Shown here one piece after another: positions 15,269 to 23,417 of a DNA stretch of 64,000 nt. Both the position numbers and the translations under genes were made by a program. Position 1 is the first letter of the stretch; every line of letters starts with the position of its first letter. This DNA comes from CALXXL01 sp034926605 (GTDB lineage: Bacteria; Verrucomicrobiota; Lentisphaeria; Victivallales; Victivallaceae). The notes under the pieces were generated by a model. It did no database searches. It was not told the origin of the DNA and worked only from the letters and a program-made list of their open reading frames with translations. The DNA lies in assembly GCA_034926605.1 (NCBI GenBank), contig JAYFQV010000002.1:124001-188000 (forward strand), in the 5' to 3' direction.

Positions 15269-16051
15269 ATGAGAAAGAAGTTTACCCTGATCGAACTGCT
15301 GGTGGTGATTGCGATTATCGCCATCTTGGCGGCGATGCTGCTGCCCAGTCTCGCCAGAGCACGCGAACTGGCGCACAAATCGCAATGTGCCGGCAATTTG
15401 AAGCAATGCACCCAGGCAATGCTGCTTTACTCCAACAACAATGATGACTGGATAAATATTTGCCCGATTGACAGCAGCGGCTGGGCCAACGACTGGTTCG
15501 GCGTCCCGACCATGCCGGCAGAACTCGGGTTGAATCCCAACGATTTTGTGGAGCCGCAGAAACGCCCCATTACCCTTTGCCCCTCCGGCGTCGACTTTGA
15601 CAACATCGTTTTCGGGCAGTCCGCATATGCGTCCATGTGGATTGCAAACGCCACCTCGGACTATGAAGATTATAATTGCGAGGTGTATATCAGTGCCAAG
15701 CCGCTCAGCGCGGTTCGCTCAAACGGCTGTTACGTTCGCATATCTTCAGCTCCAACCTCCAATTACGTTCTTCTAATGGATTCGGCCTACGGCCCGAGTT
15801 TTGCCAATAACACGGCTTACAACCAGCCCAAAATCGGCAACCAGGCATATTTCTATTATCGTTCCGGAAGCCAACCGGAATGGTCCGGTCCGATGCCGCG
15901 TCATAACGGCCTCGCCAACTTCGCATTCGGCGACTCCCATGTAGAGGACAGCACCGACCTTGCCAAGGTCTACAGACAGTGGAAAATCAAGTCCATCCTT
16001 ACCGATGACGGTTACGACTATCGTGATCTTGAAGAAGAATTCGGCAAATAG
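15269..16051 (+). CDS. prepilin-type N-terminal cleavage/methylation domain protein (pseudopilin-like)
   Basis: A protein of 260 residues. The N-terminus MRKKFTLIELLVVIAIIAIL is a short basic leader, a prepilin peptidase site (leader ending in K, then F at +1 and E at +5) and the hydrophobic assembly helix. The globular part has conserved Cys residues (SQCAGNLKQC, TLCPSGVDF) and near the end RHNGLANFAFGDSHVE. This N-terminus with a C-terminal HNG...GD.HV motif defines a very large family in Lentisphaerota and Planctomycetota whose function is unknown. It may be assembled by the pilus machinery at 5.6-11.5 kb. A convergent paralogue lies at 16189-17016. The start is fixed by the leader. Confidence 0.85.
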   Translation: MRKKFTLIELLVVIAIIAILAAMLLPSLARARELAHKSQCAGNLKQCTQAMLLYSNNNDDWINICPIDSSGWANDWFGVPTMPAELGLNPNDFVEPQKRPITLCPSGVDFDNIVFGQSAYASMWIANATSDYEDYNCEVYISAKPLSAVRSNGCYVRISSAPTSNYVLLMDSAYGPSFANNTAYNQPKIGNQAYFYYRSGSQPEWSGPMPRHNGLANFAFGDSHVEDSTDLAKVYRQWKIKSILTDDGYDYRDLEEEFGK

Positions 16052-16067
16052 CATTTGCGCTGCTCAC

Positions 16068-16102
16068 AAAAAACGGCGGGAGTGCAAGTCCCGCCGTTTT
16101 TT
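16068..16102 (+). terminator. bidirectional intrinsic terminator between convergent pseudopilin genes
   Basis: AAAAAACGGCGGGA and TCCCGCCGTTTTTT form a stem with a 7-base loop, with T runs when read from either strand. It ends the gene at 15269-16051 on the plus strand and can serve the gene at 16189-17016 on the minus strand. Confidence 0.88.
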
Positions 16103-16188
16103 GTATATCCAGAGTGAAACGTCAGAATATTAGGTTCAATATTGTTCAGTCTCAGCCGCCCGGAACCCCCGATGCGATTGTTTTCCGC

Positions 16189-17016
16189 TCAGTAATAGGT
16201 TACCGTTCCATCGGTAAGATCCAGCAGCGTGGCGCCATGATCGGAGAGCATATATTGCAGGTGCGAGGACTTGTACAGTCCATTGCGATCGCGAGTATCT
16301 CCAACGTGCCCATCGCCATAGCCGATGTTACCCTGCCCGTTGTGCCGGTCAACCAACCCGCCGGTCATGGCGGACAACCGCGAAAACTTGCTGTATTGCA
16401 CACCCGTGCACCAGCCGTCTACTTCCCCTCCGATATAGGATGGCCCCAGTACGCAATCCAACAATAGAAGATAGGTCGATGGCGACGGGCACTGCGAGAG
16501 GTTTACAAACAAAGGATTCCCCCAATAGTCCGCGCCGTTTTTATAGCTGTAATCGATTTGCTCGAAGACATAGCCGTAATAACCGTAGTCGGCACTGTTG
16601 ACTTCGGCGTTGGTGAACGAGACCGCGCCAAAACAAGGGCCTTGCGTATATTTATTGGTCTCCACATTGCTGGGGCACAGCGTCACCAGCCGCCGCTCGG
16701 GCAGCAGAAACGTGTCGTCATCCGCGGTTGCGGCACTGCCGCCGGAATAGTCCTCTCCCAAAAGGCCAAGCTCCTTGGGCATGGTGCCGATCCGGTACCA
16801 CTGCCACCCCTCCTTCCCCTGCGTACATATCCAATTGTCATGATTGTTTGAGTACACCTGGAAAGCCTGAACACACTGCCTGATGTTCCCGGAGCATTGC
16901 GTCTTCAGCGCCATCTCGCGAGCGCGGGCCAAACTCGGCAGCAACATCGCCGCCAGAATGGCGATAATCGCAATCACCACCAGCAGCTCGATCAACGTGA
17001 ATTTGTGTCTTCTCAT
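16189..17016 (-). CDS. prepilin-type N-terminal cleavage/methylation domain protein (pseudopilin-like)
   Basis: A protein of 275 residues, a convergent paralogue of the gene at 15269. It begins MRRHKFTLIELLVVIAIIAI, with the same prepilin peptidase site, followed by LLPSLARAREMALKTQCSGN. The C-terminal motif is RHNGQGNIGYGDGHVGD, again HNG...GD.HV. The shared inner motif LVTLCPSNVET corresponds to LCPSGVDF in the paralogue, so the two came from one ancestor but have diverged widely in between (about residues 60-180). It is probably exported and possibly a minor pilin or cell-envelope protein. Purine-rich GGCGGTGGGG precedes the ATG. Confidence 0.85.
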   Translation of the reverse strand: MRRHKFTLIELLVVIAIIAILAAMLLPSLARAREMALKTQCSGNIRQCVQAFQVYSNNHDNWICTQGKEGWQWYRIGTMPKELGLLGEDYSGGSAATADDDTFLLPERRLVTLCPSNVETNKYTQGPCFGAVSFTNAEVNSADYGYYGYVFEQIDYSYKNGADYWGNPLFVNLSQCPSPSTYLLLLDCVLGPSYIGGEVDGWCTGVQYSKFSRLSAMTGGLVDRHNGQGNIGYGDGHVGDTRDRNGLYKSSHLQYMLSDHGATLLDLTDGTVTYY

Positions 17017-17066
17017 TCCCCACCGCCTTTTTGATTGTTTCCTTCAAGGTCTTTGTTATAAAAAAT

Positions 17067-17095
17067 AACTTATCAGACTCTTGGAAAAAAATCAA
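17067..17095 (-). promoter_or_regulatory. promoter of the minus-strand pseudopilin gene
   Basis: Minus-strand TTGATT (17095-17090), 17-bp spacer, TAAGTT (17072-17067), about 50 bases before the ATG at 17016. Confidence 0.5.
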
Positions 17096-17168
17096 TACAC
17101 AAAAAGGCTCGCCACGCGGAAAATTTAAAAAACATTTAGTTGGTTTTTTGAGAGCAAAAATAAAACGT

Positions 17169-18098
17169 CTAAATCTTGGCGTCACGCTCGCAGGCGGCGG
17201 CGAAGAAGTCGGCCACCGCGTCCCACGACTGGGGGCGATCGACCGCCGCCTTGGCCAGCATCTGATCGACAAAATCGGATACCGCCGGGTTAAATAGCCC
17301 CATTTTTTCCGAAAGCGTCACCGGAGCCTGTTCCAGCTGCATCTTTAAAACCAAATCTATATCCGTTCCGGGAAATGGCGGTTCTCCCGAAAACATCTCA
17401 TATACCGACGCCCCGAAACTGTAAAGATCGGATGCAAAACTCATGTTCGCAAAGTCCGCACGAATAACCTCCGGCGGCGCGTATAGCGGCGTGGCCATGA
17501 TCTCACGCGGAGTAACCGCACGAAACTGTGCAAGCCCGAGATCGGCCAGCTTGGGCTGTTTGCCGCGGTGCATTATGATGTTGGCCGGTTTTATGTCACC
17601 GTGTATAAGGCCGCGCCGGTTCCAGGCCGAGGCCATTGCGCGCGCAATCAAGGCGGCAATGCGCAGCGCTTCCCGATAAGGCAGCGGGCCGGAACTGTCG
17701 ATAATGCTCTCCACCGACGGTCCGTCTATCAGTTCCATTGCAAAATAGAAATTGCCGTCTTCCATGCGTCCGGCGGCTATCGCCTGCACAATGTTCGGAT
17801 GATTCAAACAGGCCACGGCGCGCGCCTCGGCGAAAAATGCCGCAATGGCGGCCGGGTCGCTCAGGTACTCTCGAAGCATTAACTTCAGCGCCGCTTCCCG
17901 CCCCACGCCGAGCTGACGGGCCAGAAACACCGCCCCGTTGTTTCCCCGACCGATTTCATAAAGAATTTCAAACTCGTCAACAGCCTTGCCGGAATATTTG
18001 CCGGCCATCGGCGAACCACATTCCGGACAGAACCCGGAAAATTCCGGATGTTCTTCCGTCAGTAGCGCGCCGTGACATTTTTTGCACTCTATTCGCAT
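17169..18098 (-). CDS. serine/threonine protein kinase with N-terminal zinc ribbon
   Basis: A soluble Hanks-type kinase of 309 residues. Residues 5-30 form a CxxC...CxxC zinc ribbon (CKKC, CPEC). The kinase domain follows: glycine loop GRGNNGAVFLA (50-60), ATP-binding Lys in ALKLML (about 72), catalytic loop HGDIKPANIIMH near 165 with Asp, Lys and Asn present, and DLG in place of DFG in the metal loop (LADLGLAQF). TPLYAPPEVI is the activation-segment end. No membrane segment or sensor domain is seen after the kinase, so it is probably cytoplasmic. It lies three bases after a small membrane-protein gene and is probably co-transcribed with it. The substrate is unknown. Confidence 0.88.
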   Translation of the reverse strand: MRIECKKCHGALLTEEHPEFSGFCPECGSPMAGKYSGKAVDEFEILYEIGRGNNGAVFLARQLGVGREAALKLMLREYLSDPAAIAAFFAEARAVACLNHPNIVQAIAAGRMEDGNFYFAMELIDGPSVESIIDSSGPLPYREALRIAALIARAMASAWNRRGLIHGDIKPANIIMHRGKQPKLADLGLAQFRAVTPREIMATPLYAPPEVIRADFANMSFASDLYSFGASVYEMFSGEPPFPGTDIDLVLKMQLEQAPVTLSEKMGLFNPAVSDFVDQMLAKAAVDRPQSWDAVADFFAAACERDAKI

Positions 18099-18101
18099 CG
18101 C

Positions 18102-18557
18102 TCACGCATTATATTTAGCAAATAACATTAGCATAACCAACGCATTGAAAAGCGCCGCCGCCTCCGTCAGAACCGGCAGCCACCATCCCATGCGCCACAC
18201 AAAAAATCCCGATGCCGCCAGCGCCAGAATGGTAAAAGGCAATCCCAAACCCAGCATAAGCGACATTCCCATGCCGAAAACCGCAAACGTCATCCCCACG
18301 GTTACAAACAGCTGAGCTGCGATAATCAATGCCATTATTGCACTGGCGCCGCGGTTGGCCGGGGTCGTCCATGCCATGACGAAGGCGGATACAAAAACGG
18401 CAAGATCGAGTACATAGGCCGCAATCGTCAGTTCCGATTCCAGTCGCCCGGCCGTCCCGTTCGGGGCCACCCCGAGCAGAAAAGCCAATGCGGCCGGCAA
18501 CAGCATTAGAGTAAAACATCCCCCAAGTGGCGGATCCGGTTTTTCTGGATTTTTCAT
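18102..18557 (-). CDS. small integral membrane protein of unknown function
   Basis: A protein of 151 residues starting at ATG 18557, preceded by GGAGAGGGGGG. After a polar start (MKNPEKPDPPLGG) there are about five hydrophobic segments, including CFTLMLLPAALAFLLGVA, VLDLAVFVSAFVMAW, IMALIIAAQLFVTVGMTFAVF and LGLGLPFTILALAASGFFVW. The N-terminus is inside by charge. No family is recognised. It sits directly upstream of the Ser/Thr kinase with a 3-bp gap, so the two may work together, for example as membrane anchor or target, but this is only inferred from position. Confidence 0.65.
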   Translation of the reverse strand: MKNPEKPDPPLGGCFTLMLLPAALAFLLGVAPNGTAGRLESELTIAAYVLDLAVFVSAFVMAWTTPANRGASAIMALIIAAQLFVTVGMTFAVFGMGMSLMLGLGLPFTILALAASGFFVWRMGWWLPVLTEAAALFNALVMLMLFAKYNA

Positions 18558-18648
18558 CGCGGCCCCCCTCTCCTTCGCTATAATAATATCACGCCAATGC
18601 CAAAAAAGCAAAAGCATATTATTAAATAATGAATCCGAGAGAAGGCCG

Positions 18649-18939
18649 CTATGGTTCTTCCTTGAGTAATATCTCTGCCGGGGTCATGCTCTTTTTCTTA
18701 TTGTTGCATTCCTTGCAGCAGGGCGCCACGTTCCCACGGACGGAACGACCGCCGCGGGCAACCGGAACGATGTGGTCCATCGTAAGCTCCGACGGCTTGA
18801 ATCGGCCGCCGCAATAATGGCAACGTCCCTTCGCCAATTCATTCTTCCACCACTGCGAATTGCGCAGTTCGCGCGCCTTGACGCGCTCGCGGCGGATAAA
18901 TTCCGGATCGGCCGGCTCGAACCAGTCTTCGCTCATCAT
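18649..18939 (-). CDS. HNH endonuclease
   Basis: A compact HNH nuclease of 96 residues. CHYCGGRF and CCKECNNKKK supply the CxxC...CxxC zinc site; the active site is TMDHIVPVARGG (the first H) with the following N in RGNVAPCC. The domain fills nearly the whole protein, as in the small stand-alone HNH family often found next to housekeeping genes. The start overlaps the smpB stop (ATGA), so translation is coupled to SmpB, and the gene is the last of the grpE-dnaJ-smpB run. A role in DNA repair or phage defence is possible but not shown. Confidence 0.85.
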   Translation of the reverse strand: MMSEDWFEPADPEFIRRERVKARELRNSQWWKNELAKGRCHYCGGRFKPSELTMDHIVPVARGGRSVRGNVAPCCKECNNKKKSMTPAEILLKEEP

Positions 18940-19412
18940 TTGTGCGCGGCGATCATTCGCCGTGCCTCCAGCCCGGCTTCGCGTTCGCGCATAACCTCGC
19001 GCTTGTCGCCGAAGGTTTTACCCTGACACAGGGCAATTTCAACCTTGACCAGCCCCCCTTTCAGGTAGAACTTCAGGGGAACTATGGTAAACCCGCGTTC
19101 ACGCACCTTTTGATAAAGCCTGAGAATCTCACGCTTGTGCAAAAGCAGCCTCCGCTTCTGTTCGGCGCGATGGTTGAAACGATTGCCGAAGCTGTATTGG
19201 GCGATGTTCACATTGTACATGAACGCCTGCCCGCCCTCTATGGCCACATAGGCGTTAGCCATGGCAATCTGGCGGGCTCGACAGCTTTTCACCTCGGTGC
19301 CAACCAGTTCCACCCCGGCTTCCACGGTTTCTATAATATGATAATCGTGGCGGGCTTTGCGGTTCTCGGCCAGCACGGGATTCTGTCGGTTTTTTGCGTC
19401 GCTCTTAGGCAT
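18936..19412 (-). CDS. smpB: SsrA-binding protein
   Basis: Binds tmRNA and brings it to stalled ribosomes for trans-translation. It has 158 residues, the typical length. Conserved elements are NRKARHDYHIIETVEAGVELVGTEVKSCR, MYNVNIAQYSFGNRFNHRAEQKRRLLLHKREI, IVPLKFYLKGGLVKVEIALCQGKTFGDKRE, and a basic C-terminal tail that enters the ribosome. No tmRNA (ssrA) gene was found in the window. It lies 8 bp after dnaJ and overlaps the HNH gene. Confidence 0.96.
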   Translation of the reverse strand: MPKSDAKNRQNPVLAENRKARHDYHIIETVEAGVELVGTEVKSCRARQIAMANAYVAIEGGQAFMYNVNIAQYSFGNRFNHRAEQKRRLLLHKREILRLYQKVRERGFTIVPLKFYLKGGLVKVEIALCQGKTFGDKREVMREREAGLEARRMIAAHK

Positions 19413-19419
19413 GAGGAAA

Positions 19420-20568
19420 TCACTTCAGGAAGTTGGATGCGCGCTTGCGGAAATCCTCCGCTAACGGGGTGTTCTTAGCGCCTAGCGACTTGCGGAATTC
19501 TTCCAGCTGCCGCATCTGTTCCGCTGAAAGGTTTTCGGGCGTTTCCACCCGAATGCGAACATGAAGGTCTCCACGCACACCGCCTGGGTGCACCGACGGC
19601 ATTCCCTTGCCCTTGATCCGCATTACGGTGCCGGACTGGGTCCCAGGCTTGATCTTGACCACGGCCTTGCCGGTAACCGTCGGCACGTCAACGTTGCCGC
19701 CAAGCGTGGCAGTAACGAAATCGACCGGCAAATCGCAAACCAGATCGCTCTCATTGCGCTGAAACACGGCGCTTTCCGCCACCTCGATAAACACATACAG
19801 GTCGCCGTTGCGGCCGCCACGGGCTCCGGCGTCGCCTTCCCCGGCCACGCGCAGACGTGAGCCGGTATCCACCCCGGGCGGAACATGTATCTGAAGTGTC
19901 TTTTCAATGCGCACCCGGCCGTCGCCGCGGCAGTTGTCACACGGGTCTTCGACCACCTGTCCGGTGCCGTGGCACTGCGGGCAGGGTTGCCTGACCTGAA
20001 AAAACCCCTGGTTGGCGGTGATATAGCCGGTGCCGGCGCATTTTACGCAAGACTTGCGCCCGGTCCCGGGTTTGCAACCCGATCCGCCGCATTTTTCGCA
20101 ACGCACCAGATGAGGAACTATGATTTTGCGGTCTACACCGAGCACCGCATCCTCGAACGCGATGTGCAGATTGTAGCGCAAATCGGCACCGTCGACGGCA
20201 TCGGTGGCACGGCGCTTGGCGCGGCCGCCGCCGCCAAACAGATCAGAAAAATCAAAGCCGCCACCTCCTCCGCCACCGCCGCCGAACAAATCGGAGAAAT
20301 TAAATCCGCCAAAGCCACCGCCGGCCCCCGGAGGCGGCATCCCGCCGCTTTCGAACGCGGCGGAACCGAACTGGTCGTATTGCCGACGCTTTTCGGGATC
20401 GGAAAGCACTTCGTAAGCGGCGGATATCTCCTTGAACTTGTTCTCCGCGTCCTTGTTCCCGGGGTTGCGATCGGGATGGTGCTTGACCGCCAGCTTGCGG
20501 TAGGCCCGTTTTATTTCATCGGCCGAAGCGGTTTTGCTCACGCCGAGAATCTCGTAATAGTCGGCCAT
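19420..20568 (-). CDS. dnaJ: chaperone protein DnaJ
   Basis: Co-chaperone that delivers unfolded substrates to DnaK and triggers its ATPase. The 382-residue protein is a full type I DnaJ. It has a J domain with HPD at residues 31-33, a Gly/Phe-rich linker (residues 76-115, with GGGGGGGGFDFSDLFGGGG-like repeats), four CxxCxGxG zinc repeats (CEKCGGSG, CVKCAGTG, CPQCHGTG, CDNCRGDG), and the substrate-binding C-terminal domains. It follows grpE by 3 bp. dnaK is not in the window. Confidence 0.97.
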   Translation of the reverse strand: MADYYEILGVSKTASADEIKRAYRKLAVKHHPDRNPGNKDAENKFKEISAAYEVLSDPEKRRQYDQFGSAAFESGGMPPPGAGGGFGGFNFSDLFGGGGGGGGGFDFSDLFGGGGRAKRRATDAVDGADLRYNLHIAFEDAVLGVDRKIIVPHLVRCEKCGGSGCKPGTGRKSCVKCAGTGYITANQGFFQVRQPCPQCHGTGQVVEDPCDNCRGDGRVRIEKTLQIHVPPGVDTGSRLRVAGEGDAGARGGRNGDLYVFIEVAESAVFQRNESDLVCDLPVDFVTATLGGNVDVPTVTGKAVVKIKPGTQSGTVMRIKGKGMPSVHPGGVRGDLHVRIRVETPENLSAEQMRQLEEFRKSLGAKNTPLAEDFRKRASNFLK

Positions 20569-20571
20569 GGT

Positions 20572-21162
20572 TTATTTCTGCTCCTTTTTGGCCTTGCCGC
20601 CGGAAACGACAACGCGGGCGGGCCTAAGCAGTTTTTCACCCATCTTATACCCACAGCACCATTGCCGGACAACGCTGCCCTCGGGTACGGTGTCGCTGGG
20701 TTCGTCGGCCATGGCTTCATGAAGACAGGGATCGAACTTGGCATTGACCGCGTCGAAGCGGCAAATATTCAGTTCATCCAGCGCTTTCTGGTATTGTGCG
20801 TCTATCAACTGAAGTCCCTTAACGATCGAGTCGACATTCTTGGTTTCGCCCGCAGCTTTGACCGCCAGCGAAAGATGGTCGAACAGCTGCAGGAACGGAA
20901 AAACGGTGTCTTCCACCGCGTTTACGCGCGCGGACTGCAAATCCTTGGCAACGTGCTTGCGATAATTCTGGTAATCGGCCATTAGCCGCAGATATTTGTC
21001 GTTAAGTTCGTCCAGCTCTTTTTTGAGCGCGACAGCAGGATCCTCTGCCGGAGCCGCCAGCCCGGGCGCGGCCGAATCTTCAACATCAAGACTGCCGGGT
21101 GCGGTTTCCTGCGGCTGCTTGATCGACATGGCGTCGTCGTTGAGCATGTTATCAAATTCCAT
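20572..21162 (-). CDS. grpE: nucleotide exchange factor GrpE
   Basis: Releases ADP from DnaK. It has 196 residues: an acidic, low-complexity N-terminus, a long coiled coil (KKELDELNDKYLRLMADYQNYRKHVAKDL), and a beta domain with the GrpE signature around FDAVNAKFDPCLHEAMADEPSDTVPEGSV...QWCCGYKMGEKLLRPARVVVS. ATG 21162 has a perfect GGAGGTGA eight bases before it. It is the first gene of grpE-dnaJ-smpB-HNH. The promoter is a housekeeping type; no CIRCE element is visible, so HrcA control is not indicated here. Confidence 0.96.
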   Translation of the reverse strand: MEFDNMLNDDAMSIKQPQETAPGSLDVEDSAAPGLAAPAEDPAVALKKELDELNDKYLRLMADYQNYRKHVAKDLQSARVNAVEDTVFPFLQLFDHLSLAVKAAGETKNVDSIVKGLQLIDAQYQKALDELNICRFDAVNAKFDPCLHEAMADEPSDTVPEGSVVRQWCCGYKMGEKLLRPARVVVSGGKAKKEQK

Positions 21163-21206
21163 AGATCACCTCCGTGGATCGAAATTATAATTATCCGAGA
21201 ACTTAT

Positions 21207-21235
21207 AATATACTATATGCCGCTTCAGATGTCAA
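21207..21235 (-). promoter_or_regulatory. grpE operon promoter
   Basis: Minus-strand TTGACA (21235-21230), 17-bp spacer and TATATT (21212-21207), about 45 bases before the grpE ATG. No CIRCE inverted repeat (TTAGCACTC) or recognisable heat-shock sigma box is present. Confidence 0.7.
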
Positions 21236-21309
21236 ATCATATTGCGTAAATCCGTTGCCGCCGGTTGTCTTTGTACACGCCAAGTCAACCGAATTGACAA
21301 AAACCGGAC

Positions 21310-21336
21310 AAAAAAACTGCCGGCATTATGCCGGCA
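21310..21336 (-). terminator. intrinsic terminator of the sigma/anti-sigma operon
   Basis: On the minus strand TGCCGGCATAATGCCGGCA, a GC-rich hairpin, is followed by G and seven T. It lies 43 bases after the anti-sigma stop and before the grpE promoter. Confidence 0.85.
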
Positions 21337-21378
21337 AAACCAAATACAAAATATTTTTCGTTATGATCCGGCCGCGCC

Positions 21379-22293
21379 TCATTTTCCGCTTGGCAGCAGC
21401 TTGATCGAATAATGAACCGGCTTGTCCTGTTCGGACACGGCAATGACACTTTCGGGCTGCGGCTGCTGAGATGACAGCAATTCCCAGTCATTCCATGCGG
21501 CCAGACGTACAAACCGCAACAGTTGAGCCTTGGTCAGCTCCACCGTCGCATCCGTGCCACCGGAAGCCCGCGGCACCACCACTACGGCGGCGGCATTCAC
21601 GCCGCATTGCCGCAGCAACCGCGGCAGCGCCTCTGCGGCCGCCGCCGGATTCTCGGCTACCCAAATATGGGCAACCTCTGAATCGACCTCAACCGGACGC
21701 AACCGGGAGGAATCGATCAAATCGGTCAAATAATTGAACATAACATTGTTTCCGGCGGAATCTACCGGCACCAGCGATCCAAGCGGCATGGCGCCTTCGT
21801 TGCCGGAGCGCACGTTGGGCGCGTTCAGCCCAACGCGGTCAACCGCCGCCGGATGGGTGGCATAAAACGGAAACTCATTCGCGGCCGGCTTACCCTGCTG
21901 TTCGGTTGTCGCATCGGCCATGGTCGCGGCCGGCTTGCGGAACGGCGAAATATTACCGTGAAAGAACAACACCAGCCCGGCGATCAGCATAATGCCGGCC
22001 GCGGCGGCCACCGGCCGAAACGCCCTCGCGGCCGAATAGCGGCGCTGCTCGGCAAGTTTCCTCTGAACGTTGAACCGCATGGCCGCCACCGAAATACCCT
22101 CACCCGGTAGCTCCCAGTGTTCGAACAGCAGCCTGTCCAGCTTCCGAAACTCGTCGTAGCGCTGGCGGCATGCTTCGCAGTTGTCCAGATGCTCGTGCTC
22201 CGAGCCGCTGAAGGCATATTCGCCATCAATCGCGAGATTGAACATCTCATCGCTGATGCAGCCGTTCTTCAATTTTTTTTCCGGTTCGCTCAT
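21379..22293 (-). CDS. membrane anti-sigma factor with zinc-binding (ZAS-type) domain
   Basis: A protein of 304 residues. The N-terminal domain has H-x3-C-x2-C (HLDNCEAC near residues 35-42), the zinc-containing anti-sigma motif. A single hydrophobic segment, AAAGIMLIAGLVLFF, near residue 110 suggests that the N-terminal part faces the cytoplasm and binds the sigma factor, while the C-terminal 180 residues face the periplasm. The C-terminal part has an AAEALPRLLRQCGVNAAAVVVVP segment and no recognised domain; it may sense envelope stress. It is downstream of the ECF sigma gene in the same operon, separated by about 100 bp without a gene. The target is inferred from the neighbourhood. Confidence 0.75.
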   Translation of the reverse strand: MSEPEKKLKNGCISDEMFNLAIDGEYAFSGSEHEHLDNCEACRQRYDEFRKLDRLLFEHWELPGEGISVAAMRFNVQRKLAEQRRYSAARAFRPVAAAAGIMLIAGLVLFFHGNISPFRKPAATMADATTEQQGKPAANEFPFYATHPAAVDRVGLNAPNVRSGNEGAMPLGSLVPVDSAGNNVMFNYLTDLIDSSRLRPVEVDSEVAHIWVAENPAAAAEALPRLLRQCGVNAAAVVVVPRASGGTDATVELTKAQLLRFVRLAAWNDWELLSSQQPQPESVIAVSEQDKPVHYSIKLLPSGK

Positions 22294-22394
22294 GTTTTTT
22301 TCTTTGCCGCCCGCGGCGGCGCCTTATCTTTGCTCTTTTTCCAATGCACACCGCCCTTGCCGGGCGACGGCCCCAACGCTGGAAATCCGCCGGG

Positions 22395-22997
22395 TCAAAC
22401 CAGCCCGCGATCGTGGAGCAGATCCACCAACAGTTCGCGACTGCGGCTCAGGCGCGATTTCACCGATCCGATGTTGCACTCCAAAGCCTGTGCGATTTCC
22501 TCATACGAATAGTTTTGCAAATAACGCAGCGCCACTACCGCGCGCAACCGCTCCGGCAACTGGGAGATCGCCCAGCGGACATTCTCGGATATCTCGCGGT
22601 TATTCAGTTCGCGGTCCGGCGCCATATGTTCGTCCGGCAGCGTCACGTCCTCGAACTCTCCGGAGCCGTCATTTCTGACCATTCCGGAGATGCTCCGGTT
22701 CACTTCGCTGCCACGCCTTCGGTTCCACTGGAACTTATTGTGCGACAGATTGGTGACAATCCGCTGCAGCCACGTACTTACGCTGGAGTCGCCGCGAAAC
22801 CCGCCGAGTGCCCGATAAGCCCTCAGAAACGTCTCCTGAACCACCTCCTCCGCATCATGATGAGAGTCCAGCAGCGCAAACGCGGTGCGGTAGAGGCGTT
22901 CGGCGTGCCGGGTCACCAGCTCGTCGAACGCGGCCTGATTGCCGATTTTGAACTCGGCAACCAGCTCGTCATCTGTCAGCTCGAAAGGTGGCTTCAT
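22395..22997 (-). CDS. RNA polymerase ECF sigma factor (RpoE-like)
   Basis: An alternative sigma factor of 200 residues with region 2 (FDELVTRHAERLYRTAFALLDSHHDAEEVVQETFLRAYRAL, where DAEEVVQETF is the core-binding signature) and region 4 (LPERLRAVVALRYLQNYSYEEIAQALECNIGSVKSRLSRSRELL, a helix-turn-helix for the -35). Region 3 is absent, as in all ECF factors. It is followed by a zinc-type anti-sigma gene. Upstream lies GGAAC-N19-TCTTA, a candidate ECF promoter that would give autoregulation. The name RpoE is generic here; the ECF subgroup was not determined. Confidence 0.92.
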   Translation of the reverse strand: MKPPFELTDDELVAEFKIGNQAAFDELVTRHAERLYRTAFALLDSHHDAEEVVQETFLRAYRALGGFRGDSSVSTWLQRIVTNLSHNKFQWNRRRGSEVNRSISGMVRNDGSGEFEDVTLPDEHMAPDRELNNREISENVRWAISQLPERLRAVVALRYLQNYSYEEIAQALECNIGSVKSRLSRSRELLVDLLHDRGLV

Positions 22998-23009
22998 CGC
23001 TGTGTTAGA

Positions 23010-23038
23010 TAAGACCGTTACTATTGAGATTTTGTTCC
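23010..23038 (-). promoter_or_regulatory. candidate ECF-type autoregulatory promoter of the sigma/anti-sigma operon
   Basis: Minus strand GGAAC (23038-23034) and TCTTA (23014-23010), with the -10 box 12 bases before the sigma-factor ATG. It resembles GGAACTT/TCTGA promoters recognised by RpoE-type factors, although the gap (19 bases between the boxes as written) is slightly long and the match is short. Confidence 0.4.
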
Positions 23039-23058
23039 GGTAAAGCGCAAAAAACGCT

Positions 23059-23331
23059 TTAAATAACCCGTTCCACCACGATTTCGGGATCGATCTGCTC
23101 GCGCAGGATGCGTTCGATGCCCTGTTTGATCGTCATCGTGGCGTGCGGGCAGCAGCCGCAGGCGCCTTGAAGGCGAAGCTGGACGTTCTTGCCGTCGATC
23201 GCCACAATTTCCAGATCGCCGCCGTCGGCCTGCAGATGAACGCGCAGGGCGCCCAGCATCTCGGTAATTTGTTGAGTCAAATCTTCCATAATAGCAACAC
23301 TTTCATTTGGATTTTCGGGTTGACGATTCAT
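23059..23331 (-). CDS. NifU-like Fe-S scaffold domain protein
   Basis: A single NifU C-terminal (Nfu) domain of 90 residues that carries or transfers Fe-S clusters. The domain LGALRVHLQADGGDLEIVAIDGKNVQLRLQGAC ends in the cluster-binding CxxC in GACGCCPHATMTIKQGIERIL. An ATG at 23289 (MEDLTQQ) is an alternative start, which would leave only the domain; the extra 14 residues before it are low in information. The gene is divergent from pdxB. The thioredoxin-like and aconitase-like additions of larger Nfu proteins are absent. Confidence 0.88.
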   Translation of the reverse strand: MNRQPENPNESVAIMEDLTQQITEMLGALRVHLQADGGDLEIVAIDGKNVQLRLQGACGCCPHATMTIKQGIERILREQIDPEIVVERVI

Positions 23332-23417
23332 ATTAATAAAGCCGCTATGCCGGATTTTACAAGTGCCCCGGTGTCGATTGGCGGTGAAAAAAAGGTAAAA
23401 ATGGCGATGTCGTTACG

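Noticed and set aside
21163..21240. CIRCE or heat-shock sigma element before grpE
   Set aside because: Only a housekeeping-type promoter is visible; no TTAGCACTC-N9-GAGTGCTAA repeat.
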